In this document: positions 10,921 to 22,110 of the stretch, in pieces
How positions within the stretch are numbered: the first letter of the stretch is position 1
How the letters are laid out: every line of letters begins with the position of its first letter
Source of the DNA: Chelonoidis abingdonii
Lineage: Eukaryota; Chordata; Testudines; Testudinidae
DNA length: 64,000 nucleotides
Assembly (NCBI RefSeq): GCF_003597395.2
Contig: NC_133773.1
Coordinates: 69,636,100 to 69,700,099 of the forward strand
Direction: 5' to 3'
The notes under the pieces: generated by a model
Database searches by the model: none
What the model saw: only the letters and a program-made list of their open reading frames with translations
Told to the model about the DNA's origin: nothing
Translations under genes and position numbers: made by a program

Positions 10921-10970
<50 letters not shown>
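10921..10970. repeat. Compound (TG)n(TA)n(CA)n microsatellite, self-complementary
   Basis: About 13 bases of TG, then about 16 of TA, then about 20 of CA. The order makes the tract its own reverse complement, so it could extrude as a cruciform. It directly precedes the retroelement tail at 10971-11089 and may belong to it. Confidence 0.9.
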
Positions 10971-11089
10971 TAATCTTCCCTCTGTATTTTCCACTGCATG
11001 CATCCACTGAAGTGGGGTTTAGCCCACAAAAGCTTATGCTCAAATAAATTTGTTAGTCTCTAACGTGCCACAAGTACTACTGTTCTTAT
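10971..11089 (+). mobile_element. Retroelement 3' tail with hammerhead-ribozyme-like remnant, copy 1
   Basis: The tail contains gcatgcatccactgaag, then a stem (gtggg/cccac), then acaaaagcttatgctc, then ttgttagtctctaacgtgcc. This arrangement (near-CTGANGA, hairpin, near-GAAA, short stem, TC) is that of a hammerhead ribozyme with both conserved boxes mutated. Hammerhead motifs are known in Penelope-like elements. The family name is an inference. Confidence 0.6.
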
Positions 11090-11578
11090 TTCACAATTGT
11101 GACATCAGCAGAAAATTCAGCCTTTTCTCCCAAAGGTTGTAAAGTTGATAGTGAGTGATAGATTACTTGGCAAAATTGCCTGTGACATTAAAATTTTACT
11201 GCCTCATAATGACCCATTTCATAATGCTTTTAAATCAGTTTGTAAGTTTAAAAGACTCTATACAAATTTTAGAAAAATGGTGATCAGTTTTATCGTACAA
11301 AAAACAAGCAAATATGGGGGAGGACAGAATGATATTTAGCACACTGTGTGAGTAATTTTCTGTGCTGTGTCTCCTAAGAGATGTAGCACAGGAGGAACGG
11401 GGGTGGGGTGTGTGTATGTGTGTGGAAGGTGGCTTTTTGCCATCTTTGTGCCATATGGGCTGCTGTGGGGGCTAAAATGCATCCAGCATAAATTAAAGCA
11501 GCCTATTTTAATTTATGGGAGCCTTTCCTCTGGCTGCCTATAGTCTGTGCTGCAGCCAGGAATCCCCTAATAATAATA
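11090..11578. other. Intronic stretch without recognised features
   Basis: Nothing was recognised except a short GT-rich run at about 11405-11425. The 64-codon open frame at 11145-11339 shows no similarity to a protein I know. Confidence 0.4.
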
Positions 11579-11640
11579 TATGAAGATATACCTATCTCAT
11601 AGAACTGGAAGGGACCCTGAAAGGTCATTTAGTCTAGCCC
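11579..11640 (-). repeat. CR1-like SINE/LINE 3' tail, antisense
   Basis: The sequence agatatacctatctcatag then aactggaagggaccctgaaa is the antisense form of the tail at 11733-11782. Together they form a hairpin with arms of about 50-60 bp. Confidence 0.7.
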
Positions 11641-11782
11641 CCGCTAAATCCAGTGTTGTGAGTTCTATCCTTGAGGGGGCCATCCAGGGCAAAATCAGTA
11701 CTTGGTCCGGCTAGTGAAGGCAGGGGGCTGGACTCAATGACCTTTCAGGGTCCCTTCCAGTTCTATGAGACAGGTATATCTC
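11641..11782 (+). mobile_element. tRNA-derived SINE fragment with CR1-like tail
   Basis: The piece begins inside the tRNA-like head (gctaaatccagtgttgtgag), and 'gagttctatcc' resembles a pol III B box. The body 'cttgagggggccat' and 'cagtacttggtcc' leads to a tail ending aatgacctttcagggtcc, cttccagttctatgag. A tRNA head plus CR1-like tail fits the turtle Cry-type SINEs. The 5' part with the A box is missing. Confidence 0.65.
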
Positions 11783-11795
11783 CATGTATTTGCTG

Positions 11796-13770
11796 GCTGT
11801 ATTTTAAAGAATCCTTACTGAGGTTGCAGGAAAAAAACATCCTGGATGTGTAGAAAGAATAGTAAATACAGCAGAAGAACAGCTTGGCTTAACAGTGAAA
11901 TCCTTGCTGATCTTAAATGCAAAAAAGAAGCTTACAAAAAGTGGAAGATTGGAGAAATGAACAGGGAGGAGTATAAAAATATTGCTCAGGCATGCAGGAG
12001 TGAAATCAGGAAGGCCAAATCACACTTGGAGTTGCAGCTAGCAAGAGATGTTAAGAAGTAAACCAAGAAGGTTCTTCAGGTATGTTAGCAACAAGAAGAA
12101 AGTGAAGGAAAGTGTGGGCCTTTACTGAATGAGGAAGGCAACCTAGTGACAGAGGATGTGGAAAAAGCTAATGTACTCAATGCTTTTTTTGTCTCTGTCT
12201 TCACGAACAAGGTCAGTCCCAGAGTGCTGCACTGGCAGCAGAGTATGGGGAGGTGACCATCCCTCTGTAGAGAAAAAGTGTTGGGACTATTTAGAAACTG
12301 GACGAGCAGAAGTCCAGGGTGCTAAAGGAGTTTGCGGATGTGATTGCAGAGCCATTGGCCATTATCTTGGAAAACTCATGGCGATTGGGGAGAGCTGGAT
12401 GACAGGAAAAGGCTAATATAATGCCATATTTAAAAAGGGAAGAGGAGGGAACTACAGCCAGCAGCTTCACCTGCGTCCCTGGAAAAATCAGTAGAGGTCC
12501 TCAAGGAATCAATTCTGAAGCACTTAGAGGAGAGGAAAGTGATCAGGAACAGTCAGCATGGATTCACCAAGGCAGTCATGCTGACTAATCTAATTGCCCT
12601 TCTATGACGAGATAAACTGGGTTGTGATGAGGGGAAAGCAGTGGATGTGTTATTCCTTGACTTTAGGAAAGCTTTTGATATGGTCTTCCACACTATCTTG
12701 CCGGCAATTAAAGAGAGTATGGGCTGATGAATGGACTAAAAGGTGGATTAGAAAGCTGGCTAGATTGATCGGGCTCAATGGGTAGATCAATGACATCCAT
12801 GTCTAGTTGGCAGCCGGTTTCAAGCGGAGTCCTGGGGCCGGTTTTGTTCAACATCTTCATTAATGATCTAAGGATGGTGTGGCTGCACTCTCAGCAAGTT
12901 TGCAGATGACACTAAACTGGGAGAGTGATAGATTATGCTGAGGGTAGGATAGGATACAGAGGGACCATGACAAATTAGAGGATTGGCCAAAATAAACCTG
13001 ATGGCAGGTTCAACAAGAACAAGTGCAAGAGTCCTGCACTAGGATGGAAGAATCCATTCAGTGTTACAGACTAGGAGACCGATGCTAGGAAGCAGTTCTG
13101 CTGAAAAGACCTAGGGTTTACAGTGGATGAGAAGCTCGATATGAGTCAACAGTGTGCCTTGTGCCAAGAAGGCTAATGCATTTTGGCTGATATAAGTAGG
13201 AACATTGCCAGCAGATCGAGGGATGTGATCATTCCCTTATTCGACATTGGTGGAGTTCTCATCTCGGAGTACTGTGTCCAGTTTTGGGCCCCACACTACA
13301 AGAAGGATGCGGAAAAAATTGGAAAGAGTCCAGGCAGAGGGCAACAAAAATGATTGCGGGGGCTGGAGCACAAAGCTTATGAGAGGCTTGGGAACTGGGA
13401 TTGTTTAGTCTGCAGAAGAGAAGAATGAGGGGGAATTGTAACTGCTCTTCAACTTACCTGAAAGGGGGTTCCAAAGAGGATGGATCCAGACTGTTCTCAG
13501 TGTACCAGTGAAAGAACAAGGAGCAATGTCTCAGTCTCGTGGGGGAGGTTTAGATTGGATATTATTGAGAAAACTTTTTCACTAGAAGGGTGATGAAGCA
13601 CTGGAATGTGGTTACCTAGGACGTGGTGAATCCTTCCTTTAAGAGGTTTTTAGGTCTAGGCTTGACAAAGCCCTAGCTGGGATGATTTAGTTGGGAATTG
13701 GTCCTCCTTTGAGCAGGGGATTGGACTAGATGACCTCCTGAGGTCCCTTCCAACCCTGATATTCTATGAG
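11796..13770 (+). mobile_element. CR1 LINE, degenerate ORF2 to 3' end, sense
   Basis: CR1 moves by target-primed reverse transcription. A 71-codon open segment at 11846-12061 contains AWLNSEILADLKCKKEAYKK, from the region before the reverse transcriptase. Further on, across many stops, one reads GPVLFNIFINDL (from 12831), a segment before the RT YxDD region, and YCVQFWAPHYKKDAEK near 13270-13320. RFRLDI and TRRVMKHWN (13545-13610) come next, then the 3' end with 'gaggtcccttccaaccctgatattctatga'-type sequence. It lacks the 5' endonuclease domain and cannot code. Confidence 0.85.
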
Positions 13771-13889
13771 AGGGCACTTAAATTGGCTTTACGCTGCTCC
13801 TGAACTAAGGAAATTCTCCGTTGGCCCATTATAACCGGTTTAATGCTGCTATCCGCTGCTGGAGTGGTGTATATGGACCAAGGCAGGGG

Positions 13890-14273
13890 TAGACCTGGGC
13901 AAAATTTATGTCAGGTTCAGCAACACCAAATGTTTTGCAAATTCATGAAGATTCCACAAATTGTACATTTAAATGTCCCAGCTCCCCCATTTTAAAAAAA
14001 AATTAAAATATGCCCTTTCAACATTTTCAAAATGTTCAGTTTTTTGGTTTGAAGTGACATTTTGTTTCAAAATTCCCTTTAATGTTTTAATTTTAAAATA
14101 GAAAAATAGTTAAAAATAGTCCATATGGAACAAAATAGTTCATTTAACTGAACTCAAAATGATTTTTAAAATGTTTTTGATACACTAAAAAATTGGACAA
14201 TTTTTGTTTTCAGTCCAATCTGGCATTATTTTTTTTCTGACTTTTCAAAATTATGATGGTTCACTCAGGTCTA
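13890..14273. mobile_element. AT-rich DNA element with TAGACCTG ends
   Basis: The left end TAGACCTGGGCAAAAT matches the reverse complement of the right end, TAGACCTGAGTGAACC. The interior is rich in 'aaaatgtttt' and 'cattttgtttcaaaat' phrases, like 23800-24150 and 53655-53973. No clear target duplication was found. Confidence 0.6.
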
Positions 14274-14279
14274 GAAGGG

Positions 14280-16394
14280 ACTAGGACCCAACCTGTGAAT
14301 TTAATTACAATACTTCTTAAAATCTTGACTGAATTGATCAGAAGTGTATAAAACATCTTACAGGAAAACTTTGAATCAGGCAATAATGAATACATCATCT
14401 TAGGCTAATGTTAACAATAGAAACCACTTAAGCCTCATTTTCTTGGTTACCATGAAGTCATCAGAACATCAGATATTATTATTTATAGCCTTATTGTTTA
14501 CAGTTAATTGCACTTGATTGTATAATATTTTGTTCCTTTCTGTCTCTGTCAGTCTCTCTCCATCTAGAAGTAGAAATCCCATGTGTTGTTTGTATTATCT
14601 CCTGTTTTAGTGAAGCATTAATGCAAATTGATTATGGCAAGTGACTTGTTTTTAACACTGGACATTAGAGAAAGGCTCATTTTATTATATCTTTAATGTT
14701 TAAGTAGACAGCACTTTTTGTTAAGTAACAGTGTTTAGCATTATCTTGCTGGAGGGAGGTCATGGAGAACATGGGGCCAGTCTCCTATATGCAAAGCACT
14801 GATGGTGGAAACTGAGGTTATATTTCTCCAAGTGCAAGGAATAAAGCTGAGATTACAAATACAATAAAGACAGGAACACAAAGAAAATACTTTGATGTAT
14901 CTTGAGTATAAGAGGTGCTACAGAGTCACCAAATTACTCCATATTTTCTCTGTAATTTGTTGTTCAGTTTGTCCTTCTATAGCAGCTCATCATTTGCAAT
15001 CCTCTTAAAACATGTACCAGCCTTCAGCTAACATCCCCACAGTGACTGTTTCCACCTTCCAGTTTCTTAGTGCTGATCTTCCCTCTTCTGAACTGGGACA
15101 CTATTTTCCCCCCATTCTTCCCTACTTTCACTGAAAATAATTCCAAGGCAAACATTTTTGTTGTCATACGGACACACGCAGGCTCTGAAAATGGTACAAC
15201 TGCCAAAAATATCCATTCTCATTCTCATTTAAAAGAAAGCACCAGAATTGTCTGGGGGGAAAAAAATCAACCAAATCCTGGGAGGTGCTGAGCATCTGTA
15301 GTTCCCAATTAAACTGGAGATTTGTCTTTATAGAAATAAAATCCTACAATAATACAGGCCTAGATCATACCCAAGGATCTGCACCTGGATCTCCTTTGTG
15401 TGTATGGAAAGGAGCAGGTTACTATTTCTGTGGAAATCCTCTTCTCTTTCCCACCCACCCCTGCAGAGCACTCTACAGGTCCAGAGAATTTGTTCATTGT
15501 GAGGGAGTTGAAAATGAGGAGGGCTAGTCTGTGGCCTCAGGGGAACAACCAGCAGCTGTATTAACTTTCCTGTGAAACCGCCTCTGTGCTTGTGCAACTG
15601 AGTAAACTGGAGAGTCCCAGGGCAAGTACTGGTGAGGAGAGTTCCCAGCAGCATGGTTTTAATGGATCCCAGAACTAATGTGGGATAGCAATATGTCCTT
15701 AGCAGATTCCATAATGTACATGGATCTCATGAGATCTGCAAGGTTTGTGAGCCAGACTCCTGGTTTCTTCAATGAAAGAACAACACCCCTGCAACAGAAA
15801 AGTGTGGAGTTCACTCCAAAAAGGGAAATGCAGTTTCCAAGATCTTACATGGATATTTCCACACAGTCAAAATCTGCCCCATAATGTTTTAGTAACACTT
15901 TGCTGAGGTTTAGTTATTCCTGTTCTGAGGTTTAGTTATTCCTGGAGTCAAATTTGGAGCAGCCTCATGTGAAACATTTAGTACAAATTATTTAATGAGA
16001 TAATTTGCATATTTAAAAATTTGCATATAACAATAAACTTCTGTTTATGATCAGCACTCCCTGCACCAAACAGTGGTGAAGGTTAGTCATGAAGCAGCAC
16101 CATATTTGGCAGCTGTAGTCATAGCTGGGGTAGGTAGGTGGATGCTTGGAAATGGATTGGGCCTTTACCTTCTGCCAACTCTTCAGCTTGCTCCTGTTGC
16201 CTCCTTCCCTTCCTGGGGCTTGCTGGTTTTCCCATGCTCACATCCAGCAGGAGGAACGGTGAGATGAGAGAAATATGGCTGCCGTGTTGCTTAATAGGCA
16301 CCATCCTAGTTGCTTGCAGCAATTCTTGGCCATTCTCTTCTCTCAGCTGGGTGCATAGGATCTCAGTTGGGCTGCAGAAATGTGTGACACATGG
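14280..16394. other. AT-rich intron without recognised features
   Basis: No gene, RNA or mobile element was recognised. Short ORFs here (up to about 108 codons) have no familiar motifs. Near 15905-15945 the phrase 'ctgaggtttagttattcctg' occurs twice in tandem. Confidence 0.45.
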
Positions 16395-16575
16395 CAACAG
16401 CCTAATAGCTTTCTCTGACAGGGTAACAAGCCTTGTGGATGGGGGGAAGCTGTAGAGTGGTATATCTTGACTTTAGTAAGGCTTTTGATACTGTCTCACA
16501 TGACCGTCTTCTAAACAAACTAGGGAAATACAACCTAGATGGAGCTACTATAAGGTGGGTGTATAACTGGTTCCA
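16395..16575 (+). mobile_element. CR1 LINE reverse-transcriptase fragment, sense
   Basis: A palm-domain piece is still readable in one frame from about 16460: VYLDFSKAFDTVSHDRLLNK, then LGKYNLDGATIRWVYNWF. LDFSKAFD is the RT motif A region with the first catalytic Asp. A frameshift separates it from the upstream DRVTSLVDGGKL (about 16418-16452). It is truncated at both ends. Confidence 0.8.
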
Positions 16576-16600
16576 GCACCTATGCTCACTCAACACATAG

Positions 16601-16740
16601 AATCATAGAACTGGAAGGGACCTTGAGAGGTCATCTAGTTCAATCCCCTGCACTCAAGGCAGGACTAAGTATTATCTAGACCATCTCTGACAGGTGTTTG
16701 TCCAAGCAGCTCTTAAAAATCTCCTCCTTCAGAGTATCGT
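16601..16740 (-). mobile_element. CR1 LINE 3' end, antisense
   Basis: Starts aatcatagaactggaaggga and continues through 'gaggtcatctagtt' and 'aagtattatctagacc', the antisense of a CR1 3' end. It lies against the sense CR1 piece to the left, so two insertions meet here. Confidence 0.85.
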
Positions 16741-16745
16741 GGGTT

Positions 16746-19546
16746 GAATGAGGACATCTACTAGAAGGCATGAACTGCATCTTCCCAACACATCTATCTT
16801 TTGTAATGAAGAATTTTAAAACTTTTTCAACAGGAAAAGCTGAAAGCACTTAGTGGTTTTGTCCAATTCTGTTTTTTGGTCATAATGCTAGTGCTAGAAT
16901 AGCAGCTCTTGGAACATACGTAAAATTCAGGTGAATCTAGGATCCAAACTTGTACTCCTTACTCAGGCAAAACTCTCTTTCTTTAATGGGAGATTTACCT
17001 ATCTGAAAAATACAGACTCAGGCCTTTAAATGCAGATTTTAAAAGGCCCTAGCTAGCATGGACCTGAATTTCAGATGAGTTGAGCACCCACAACTCCATT
17101 TCATGTCAATGGGAACTGCAGATAATCAGCACTTTTGAAAATCGGGCCAGAGGCACACAAATCCAAATGATGAAGAATGGGACCTGATGCCTGACTCACA
17201 GGTATCCTTTTGAGAACATGCCCCTCTCTTTGTATATCACTGATGAAGGAAGGTTTGAACTTTCAGCGGTGGCTTGGCTGTAAGCCCTGTGTATGGGACA
17301 ATTCCCTTCTCATTGCTGTGGTAGGATGGGAGTAGTAATTTACTCCTGGCCTATACTAGCAGCAAATGATGACAACTCTTGTGCTGGCTCAGCTACATTG
17401 GTTGATGCATGAAAAAGAGGAGCCAACCTTTGCCTCGCCCTGCCCACCAACTATTTGAGGGGGATTAGCAGATGTACAGCATCCTCCTCTTGAACACTTA
17501 TCTCCATAGCCTGAACAGGAATATAAGGGAGGTTCTTCTCTCTTAAGCCCCTATGTGAGCAGGTAGTTCAAGTTACAATCTAGCCCTGTATATTTGTGGA
17601 ACACTCAATATTACCTTGATGAGCGCCATAGAAATGCCTATAATTAAACAAACCACCAGATGGAAAGACCAAAACTTCACCTGGAGCTTCATGTGGTGAT
17701 CAAAGTAAATGAAATTCTGTAGCTGTAGTCAATGAAAAATGAAAATGCACCTGCTTGCATCAGACCGTTGGCTAGAAAAGTTTTAGAGTAGGCAGACTCA
17801 TTTGACTTGAAAATTGAAGAATTGTCTGAAATAGATGTTGCCATGGTGAGAGAGAGGATTAGCAGTCTGAGACTGATTTCATTGGTCTGCTACTAGCACA
17901 AGTTGCTTGTTTGAGTAGTATTAATATGTTGTCTCCTGCTGCTTTATATGCTGAGACCATCTGGTGTTGGTTGTATTTAAAGGTGCAGTTCTGTTGCAGA
18001 AAGAATTGGCCAAAGTGATTTGATTTATGTTTAAAATGCATCTTAAAGAAGTATTTCAAAAGAGTACTCATGCCTTAAACATAGTCTAAAAAGTCACAGC
18101 ATGTACAGTGATAGAGAATGAGGTGCCAGTTCTAGGCAGCAGCACAGGGAATTTGAGATTTGTTTAATATTCAGTCAATACACGTTTTAAAATATTCACT
18201 GCAAATGTACTCCTGCACATTTCTTTAGGGCCTGTGCATTTACAGCTATGTTTCCCTTTTCAATAGGTATTCTTGTCAATGTACACTGGAAGATACTTTC
18301 TAGCTTGAGAACTATACATGAAAAGTCCCCAGTAAGTGCTAAGTGTTGTTATTTTGAGTTGGAGTAATGCATATCAGTTTAACTTAAAAAAAACAACAAT
18401 AATCTATAATTAACTTACTTTGGGGTATGTTTTTCAAGAAGGAATCAGTGCCCATTTTATTTTGGAATGATTCTACAGAATTTAAAAACATTTTAAAAAT
18501 ATTTTTAAAAAGAAGAAAAATAAGATAAAATCCCAAATGCCATTGATCTATCAATAAGCATGAATCTTCTTTTGCCTTTACCATTGTCTACAATCTGTAA
18601 CATGGAAATTGCTATCCTCTGAAGAGCGGATTTACCTAAAATGTATTTATAGTACAATACTGATTTACATAGGATGCTTTTGAATTTCCATTGATTTTTT
18701 TTTTCCTGGTGATTTATATCATAGTGTTTAATTATTCCCAAGACTGTAGAACTAGATGAATGAATCAAGCGGTGCCAAATTCAGAATAAAACCAGCTCCC
18801 ATAGAAAACTTAAGCATTACAGTTTTGAAATATACTTTTTAGACCAAACATTGTGTAGATTTACACTCTTGATAGCAAAGAAGGATTGCGGGGGAGTAAA
18901 TCAGCACAGAATTTCGTCCTCTGTAATGTATTGAAATCAACTTCAGTCTTGATTATGAACATATGAGAGGCATCATATAGTATGATAGAAACATTTTCAT
19001 ATTCTAAACTTATTAACAATGACACTTTATAATGCTACTTTGCACTTTGATCTCAATGCATTTTACAGAGAGTAATCACTTTGGCTTAGTGTGCAATAGT
19101 GCATTACATACTAAAAAGGGTCTCGGAGCTACTTCACAAATCCTTACTGTTAAGCCGCCTTGCTGAAGTTTTGGCTTTAGTGCCCAGATCATTTTTGATT
19201 ATAAAGTACACTTGAAATACAAGGCCTTATAGTTAAGCCTGTTGATGCTTTACATAATAACAGGTGCTCTGTTTTGTCTTCAGAAGGCTTTAAAGAGGAT
19301 CATTTTTGATCCCTATTGTATTCACAACTCAGCCCTAGCATCATTCCTACTATATTAATTGTAAATTGACTTCCAGTGTATAACAGCAAAAGGTTATATT
19401 TTGTTATCTGAACTTAATTTACACTTAACTGATGTAGTTCTAGAGCAAATAATCTTGGATTGCTGATTGTCATGGCTGAAATTTTATTGTATAGATTGTT
19501 GGCCAAATGCTACAGTGTTCCTTGTAAATATGATGTGTAGTGTTGT
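16746..19546. other. AT-rich intron, mostly featureless
   Basis: Contains one short palindromic amniote repeat at 17061-17147 (gacctgaatttcagatgag ... cttttgaaaatcgggcc). Otherwise no gene or element was recognised. Confidence 0.45.
17061..17147. repeat. Short near-palindromic repeat ('tgagcacccacaactcc' type)
   Basis: The left phrase 'gagttgagcacccacaactcc' opposes 'gggaactgcagataatcagc', and the outer 'gacctgaatttcag' opposes 'tgaaaatcgggcc'. Typical amniote MITE-like repeat. Confidence 0.55.
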
Positions 19547-19550
19547 CAGT

Positions 19551-19586
19551 GGTGCTGGAACAATTTTTATTGTGGGGGTGCCAAGG
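19551..19586 (+). repeat. GGTGCTGGAAC repeat, split by a hAT element
   Basis: The sequence 'gtgctggaacaatttttatt' then 'gtgggggtgcc' matches, in reverse complement, the right end of the element at 49670-49797. The hAT copy that follows begins just after the shared 9-mer, so this looks like a host repeat interrupted by insertion. Confidence 0.55.
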
Positions 19587-20285
19587 TGGATTTGATTGAA
19601 ATCAAATTGATATAAATCATTATTTAGATCATGATTTAAATCGCGAGTCAGGAAGACTCAAATTTAATCATGGATTTCTACATAGAAGTGCATTCTTGTT
19701 GGTTGTTATAACCTTGATACATATTCTTCACAACTCAGAGATAGATATTAGGTTTCAGTTTTAGAAAGTACACTATACATTTTTAAATGATTTATTTTGA
19801 AAACATTTCAGATTACATTTACAGCTATATCAGAAAATGATTGTTTGGTTATTTAATTTACCAAAGGGTAATTGAAGCAGATAGTTTACCTCCCAATGAC
19901 TTCATAAATATCTCCAGTTGAACAGGCTGATCATTAATATTTGGAGGATTTTCTTGCCAGACTGTATTAGGAGGAGATCACCACCAGACAGGTATTTAAA
20001 TTGTTTTATTTAACTAAAATAACGCCATTATGTATTCTGGATTTTTTTCTTCAATAGCAAACATTTTAACAAAACCAGCATATGAATTTTTCATTTTAGT
20101 TAAATATTTAAGTTTTCAAAAATCAGGTTTGTTTTTGTTAAAATTGTTTTAAACTAAAATAGTAAAATGAAATTAAAAAAAACTTAAATAGACTATGTCA
20201 GTGAGATCAACATTAGAAACTTAAAATATTGACTTCTGAAGCTAACTCAGTCGTCTTCATCTTCATTTTCCTGTTTGTTCATAAT

Positions 20286-21600
20286 CTAGAAAAGAAAAGC
20301 TAGTTTTCTTGCTTTTTCAGGTCCCAAATGGTTTCTCAATTTGGAATGAATTAATCCAAAGGAAGAAAATATGTTTTCTACACCAGCAGAAGAAGCTATT
20401 GCTGTTAAAAGTGAGATTATCACTTCATCTGTCTCTGAATCCAAGTGCTTAAGTGACTTCCACCAGTTCACTGGTGTGACTTTCTTTAAAACATCATCAG
20501 CAAACATATATTTCTTGAATGGTTCACTCTTAGCTCTGAAGTTTATTATAGTTGACATTATGGAGGGATGATTGTTGAGTGTCCATGTCATAGCCAACTC
20601 CTTTTCTTCAGCAGTTAAGGTTTGACCCTGGTAAAGAGTATTGAGCATATTTGCAAGAAAATGAGCTAAAGCTAAAATAGGACAAGCACTTTTTTTTTAA
20701 TGCTTATAATTTAACTCTGTCATTGCATATTTCTCTTTTTAAGATTTCACTCAGTTCCTTCCAAATTTCAACAGTGTCAGCACTAAAACAGCTATTTCTC
20801 TGCCTTTTGTTCAAGGCTACAGAAATATGCTTCAGGGTACTCAGCATGTGTTCAACATTTCTCTTAAGCCCAATGTTGAGAACTTTGGCTGTGGCAGTGC
20901 TATCAATTTTTTCACACTGTTGTTTACAAACTGTCATCAGATTAGGCCAGTTCTTGATCTAGTGCTCAAAACAGTCCACTACTGAGTTCCACTGCATGTC
21001 TTGTGGGAAAGTTAGCTTGGTTTGTCCCACTTTTTTCAGAGCAGCTGCTGCAAAGTGGTTGTTACAGAACTATTTTGCAGTTTCAACAACATTAGCCTTT
21101 ATTTCTGGAACACTGAAGTCTTTGGCTAGGAGGTGCATCAAATGAGCACTGCAACCGTATGTTATTAGCTTGGGACTCTCTTCTAAATAATTTCTTCTCA
21201 TTTTGGATACATTTGCGGCATTGTCCGTGACCAAGCTTCGTACTGGACATTTGAAATTTTTTCCCCACAGTTTGTTATTGCTTTTACTGCTACTTCTTGT
21301 AAGTATTCTGCTGTGTGTGCATTTCCTGATATATCAATTTTTCCTGTAAGGAAGACATTCCCTTCTTCTGTTGTCACACGAGCACATACAACAGGATCAT
21401 TGTGGACACACTCCACCCATCAAGACTCAGGTTAATAATTTTACCCTCTAGACCATTTGCACACTGCTCAATTTCTCTTTCATACATTTTATCCAGCAAT
21501 TTGCCTGAGACATCTGCTCTGTTGGGTGGACTGTATCCTGGTCTTAATGACTGAACCATGTTAATGAAGTGTGGGTTCTCAATCATACGGAAAGGAGAGT
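20286..21600 (-). pseudogene. hAT transposase remnant (broken)
   Basis: Four open pieces lie in order on the minus strand. 21586-21374 has MVQSLRPGYSPPNRADVSGK and NLSLDGWS, the region of the first catalytic Asp. 21416-21198 carries VTTEEGNVFLTGKIDISGNA. 20937-20704 is an alpha-helical middle part. 20648-20286 is the C-terminal hATC dimerisation domain with SAGVENIFSSFGLIHSKLRN. The N-terminal BED-type zinc finger is missing. Frameshifts and stops between pieces make it inactive. Confidence 0.85.
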
Positions 21601-21621
21601 TTGTTGCATAAACAAACCGGG

Positions 21622-21694
21622 CAATTTTTTCATCAATTACCTCTTTTTGGTAATTTTTTCATCAATTACCAATTTTTTCATCAATTACCTCTGG
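21622..21694. repeat. Three copies of 'aattttttcatcaattacc'
   Basis: Copies at about 21622-21643, 21651-21670 and 21671-21694, nearly identical, lie immediately before the inserted hammerhead-type tail. They may be duplications of the insertion target in the hAT element. Confidence 0.85.
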
Positions 21695-21699
21695 TTCTT

Positions 21700-21803
21700 A
21701 TCACAAACTTCTTTATGGGTGATGGGTGATGGAGATTCACTCACGAAAGCTCACGCTCCAAAATGTCTGTTAGTCTATAAGGTGCCACAGGATTCTTTGT
21801 TGC
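21700..21803 (+). mobile_element. Retroelement 3' tail with hammerhead-ribozyme-like remnant, copy 2
   Basis: The core reads gtgatggagattcactcac, then gaaagctcacgctcc, then aatgtctgttagtctataag and gtgccacaggattctttg. GAAA is intact, the 5' box is mutated, and a short stem followed by TC fits the hammerhead plan. The 3' half matches a dispersed amniote repeat. Confidence 0.65.
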
Positions 21804-21949
21804 TATTCCATTATGAGGTATCTTTGAGCTATAATGTATCTTAATTAAAACTATCTTTAGGTAGGTGTTTTACTCAAAAAGCATTTTATCAAAAAATCCA
21901 ATTTCAATTAAAAAAAATCCTATTTTTTTTTTAAATTGTGCCAAGGGGC

Positions 21950-22110
21950 CAGCATAGGGCCCAGGGTCTATTTAAGGGGTCATAAGAGTTTATATTGTGT
22001 TTATGTTAGACATATGATTCGTAGTCCTTGTGCTCTGCAAAATTCATCTTTAAGCAGCATCCAGTGCATAGTCCCAGTTAGTAGAGTAGAATAGCCTTGA
22101 AAATCAAGGA
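21950..22110. other. Intronic stretch without recognised features
   Basis: Nothing was recognised beyond a possible continuation of the split repeat at 19551. Confidence 0.4.

Larger units (their letters stand above)
19587..21937 (-). mobile_element. hAT DNA transposon, decayed, with 8-9-bp target duplication
   Basis: The element is bounded by identical GTGCCAAGG at 19578-19586 and 21938-21946; eight of these nine bases would be the hAT target duplication. The transposase is on the minus strand. The ends are AT-rich and only loosely inverted (left tggatttgattgaaatcaaa; right, other strand, caatttaaaaaaa). A tandem 'attttttcatcaattacc' tract and a foreign tail with a hammerhead-like core sit in the 5' part of the element (about 21622-21800). 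Confidence 0.8.
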
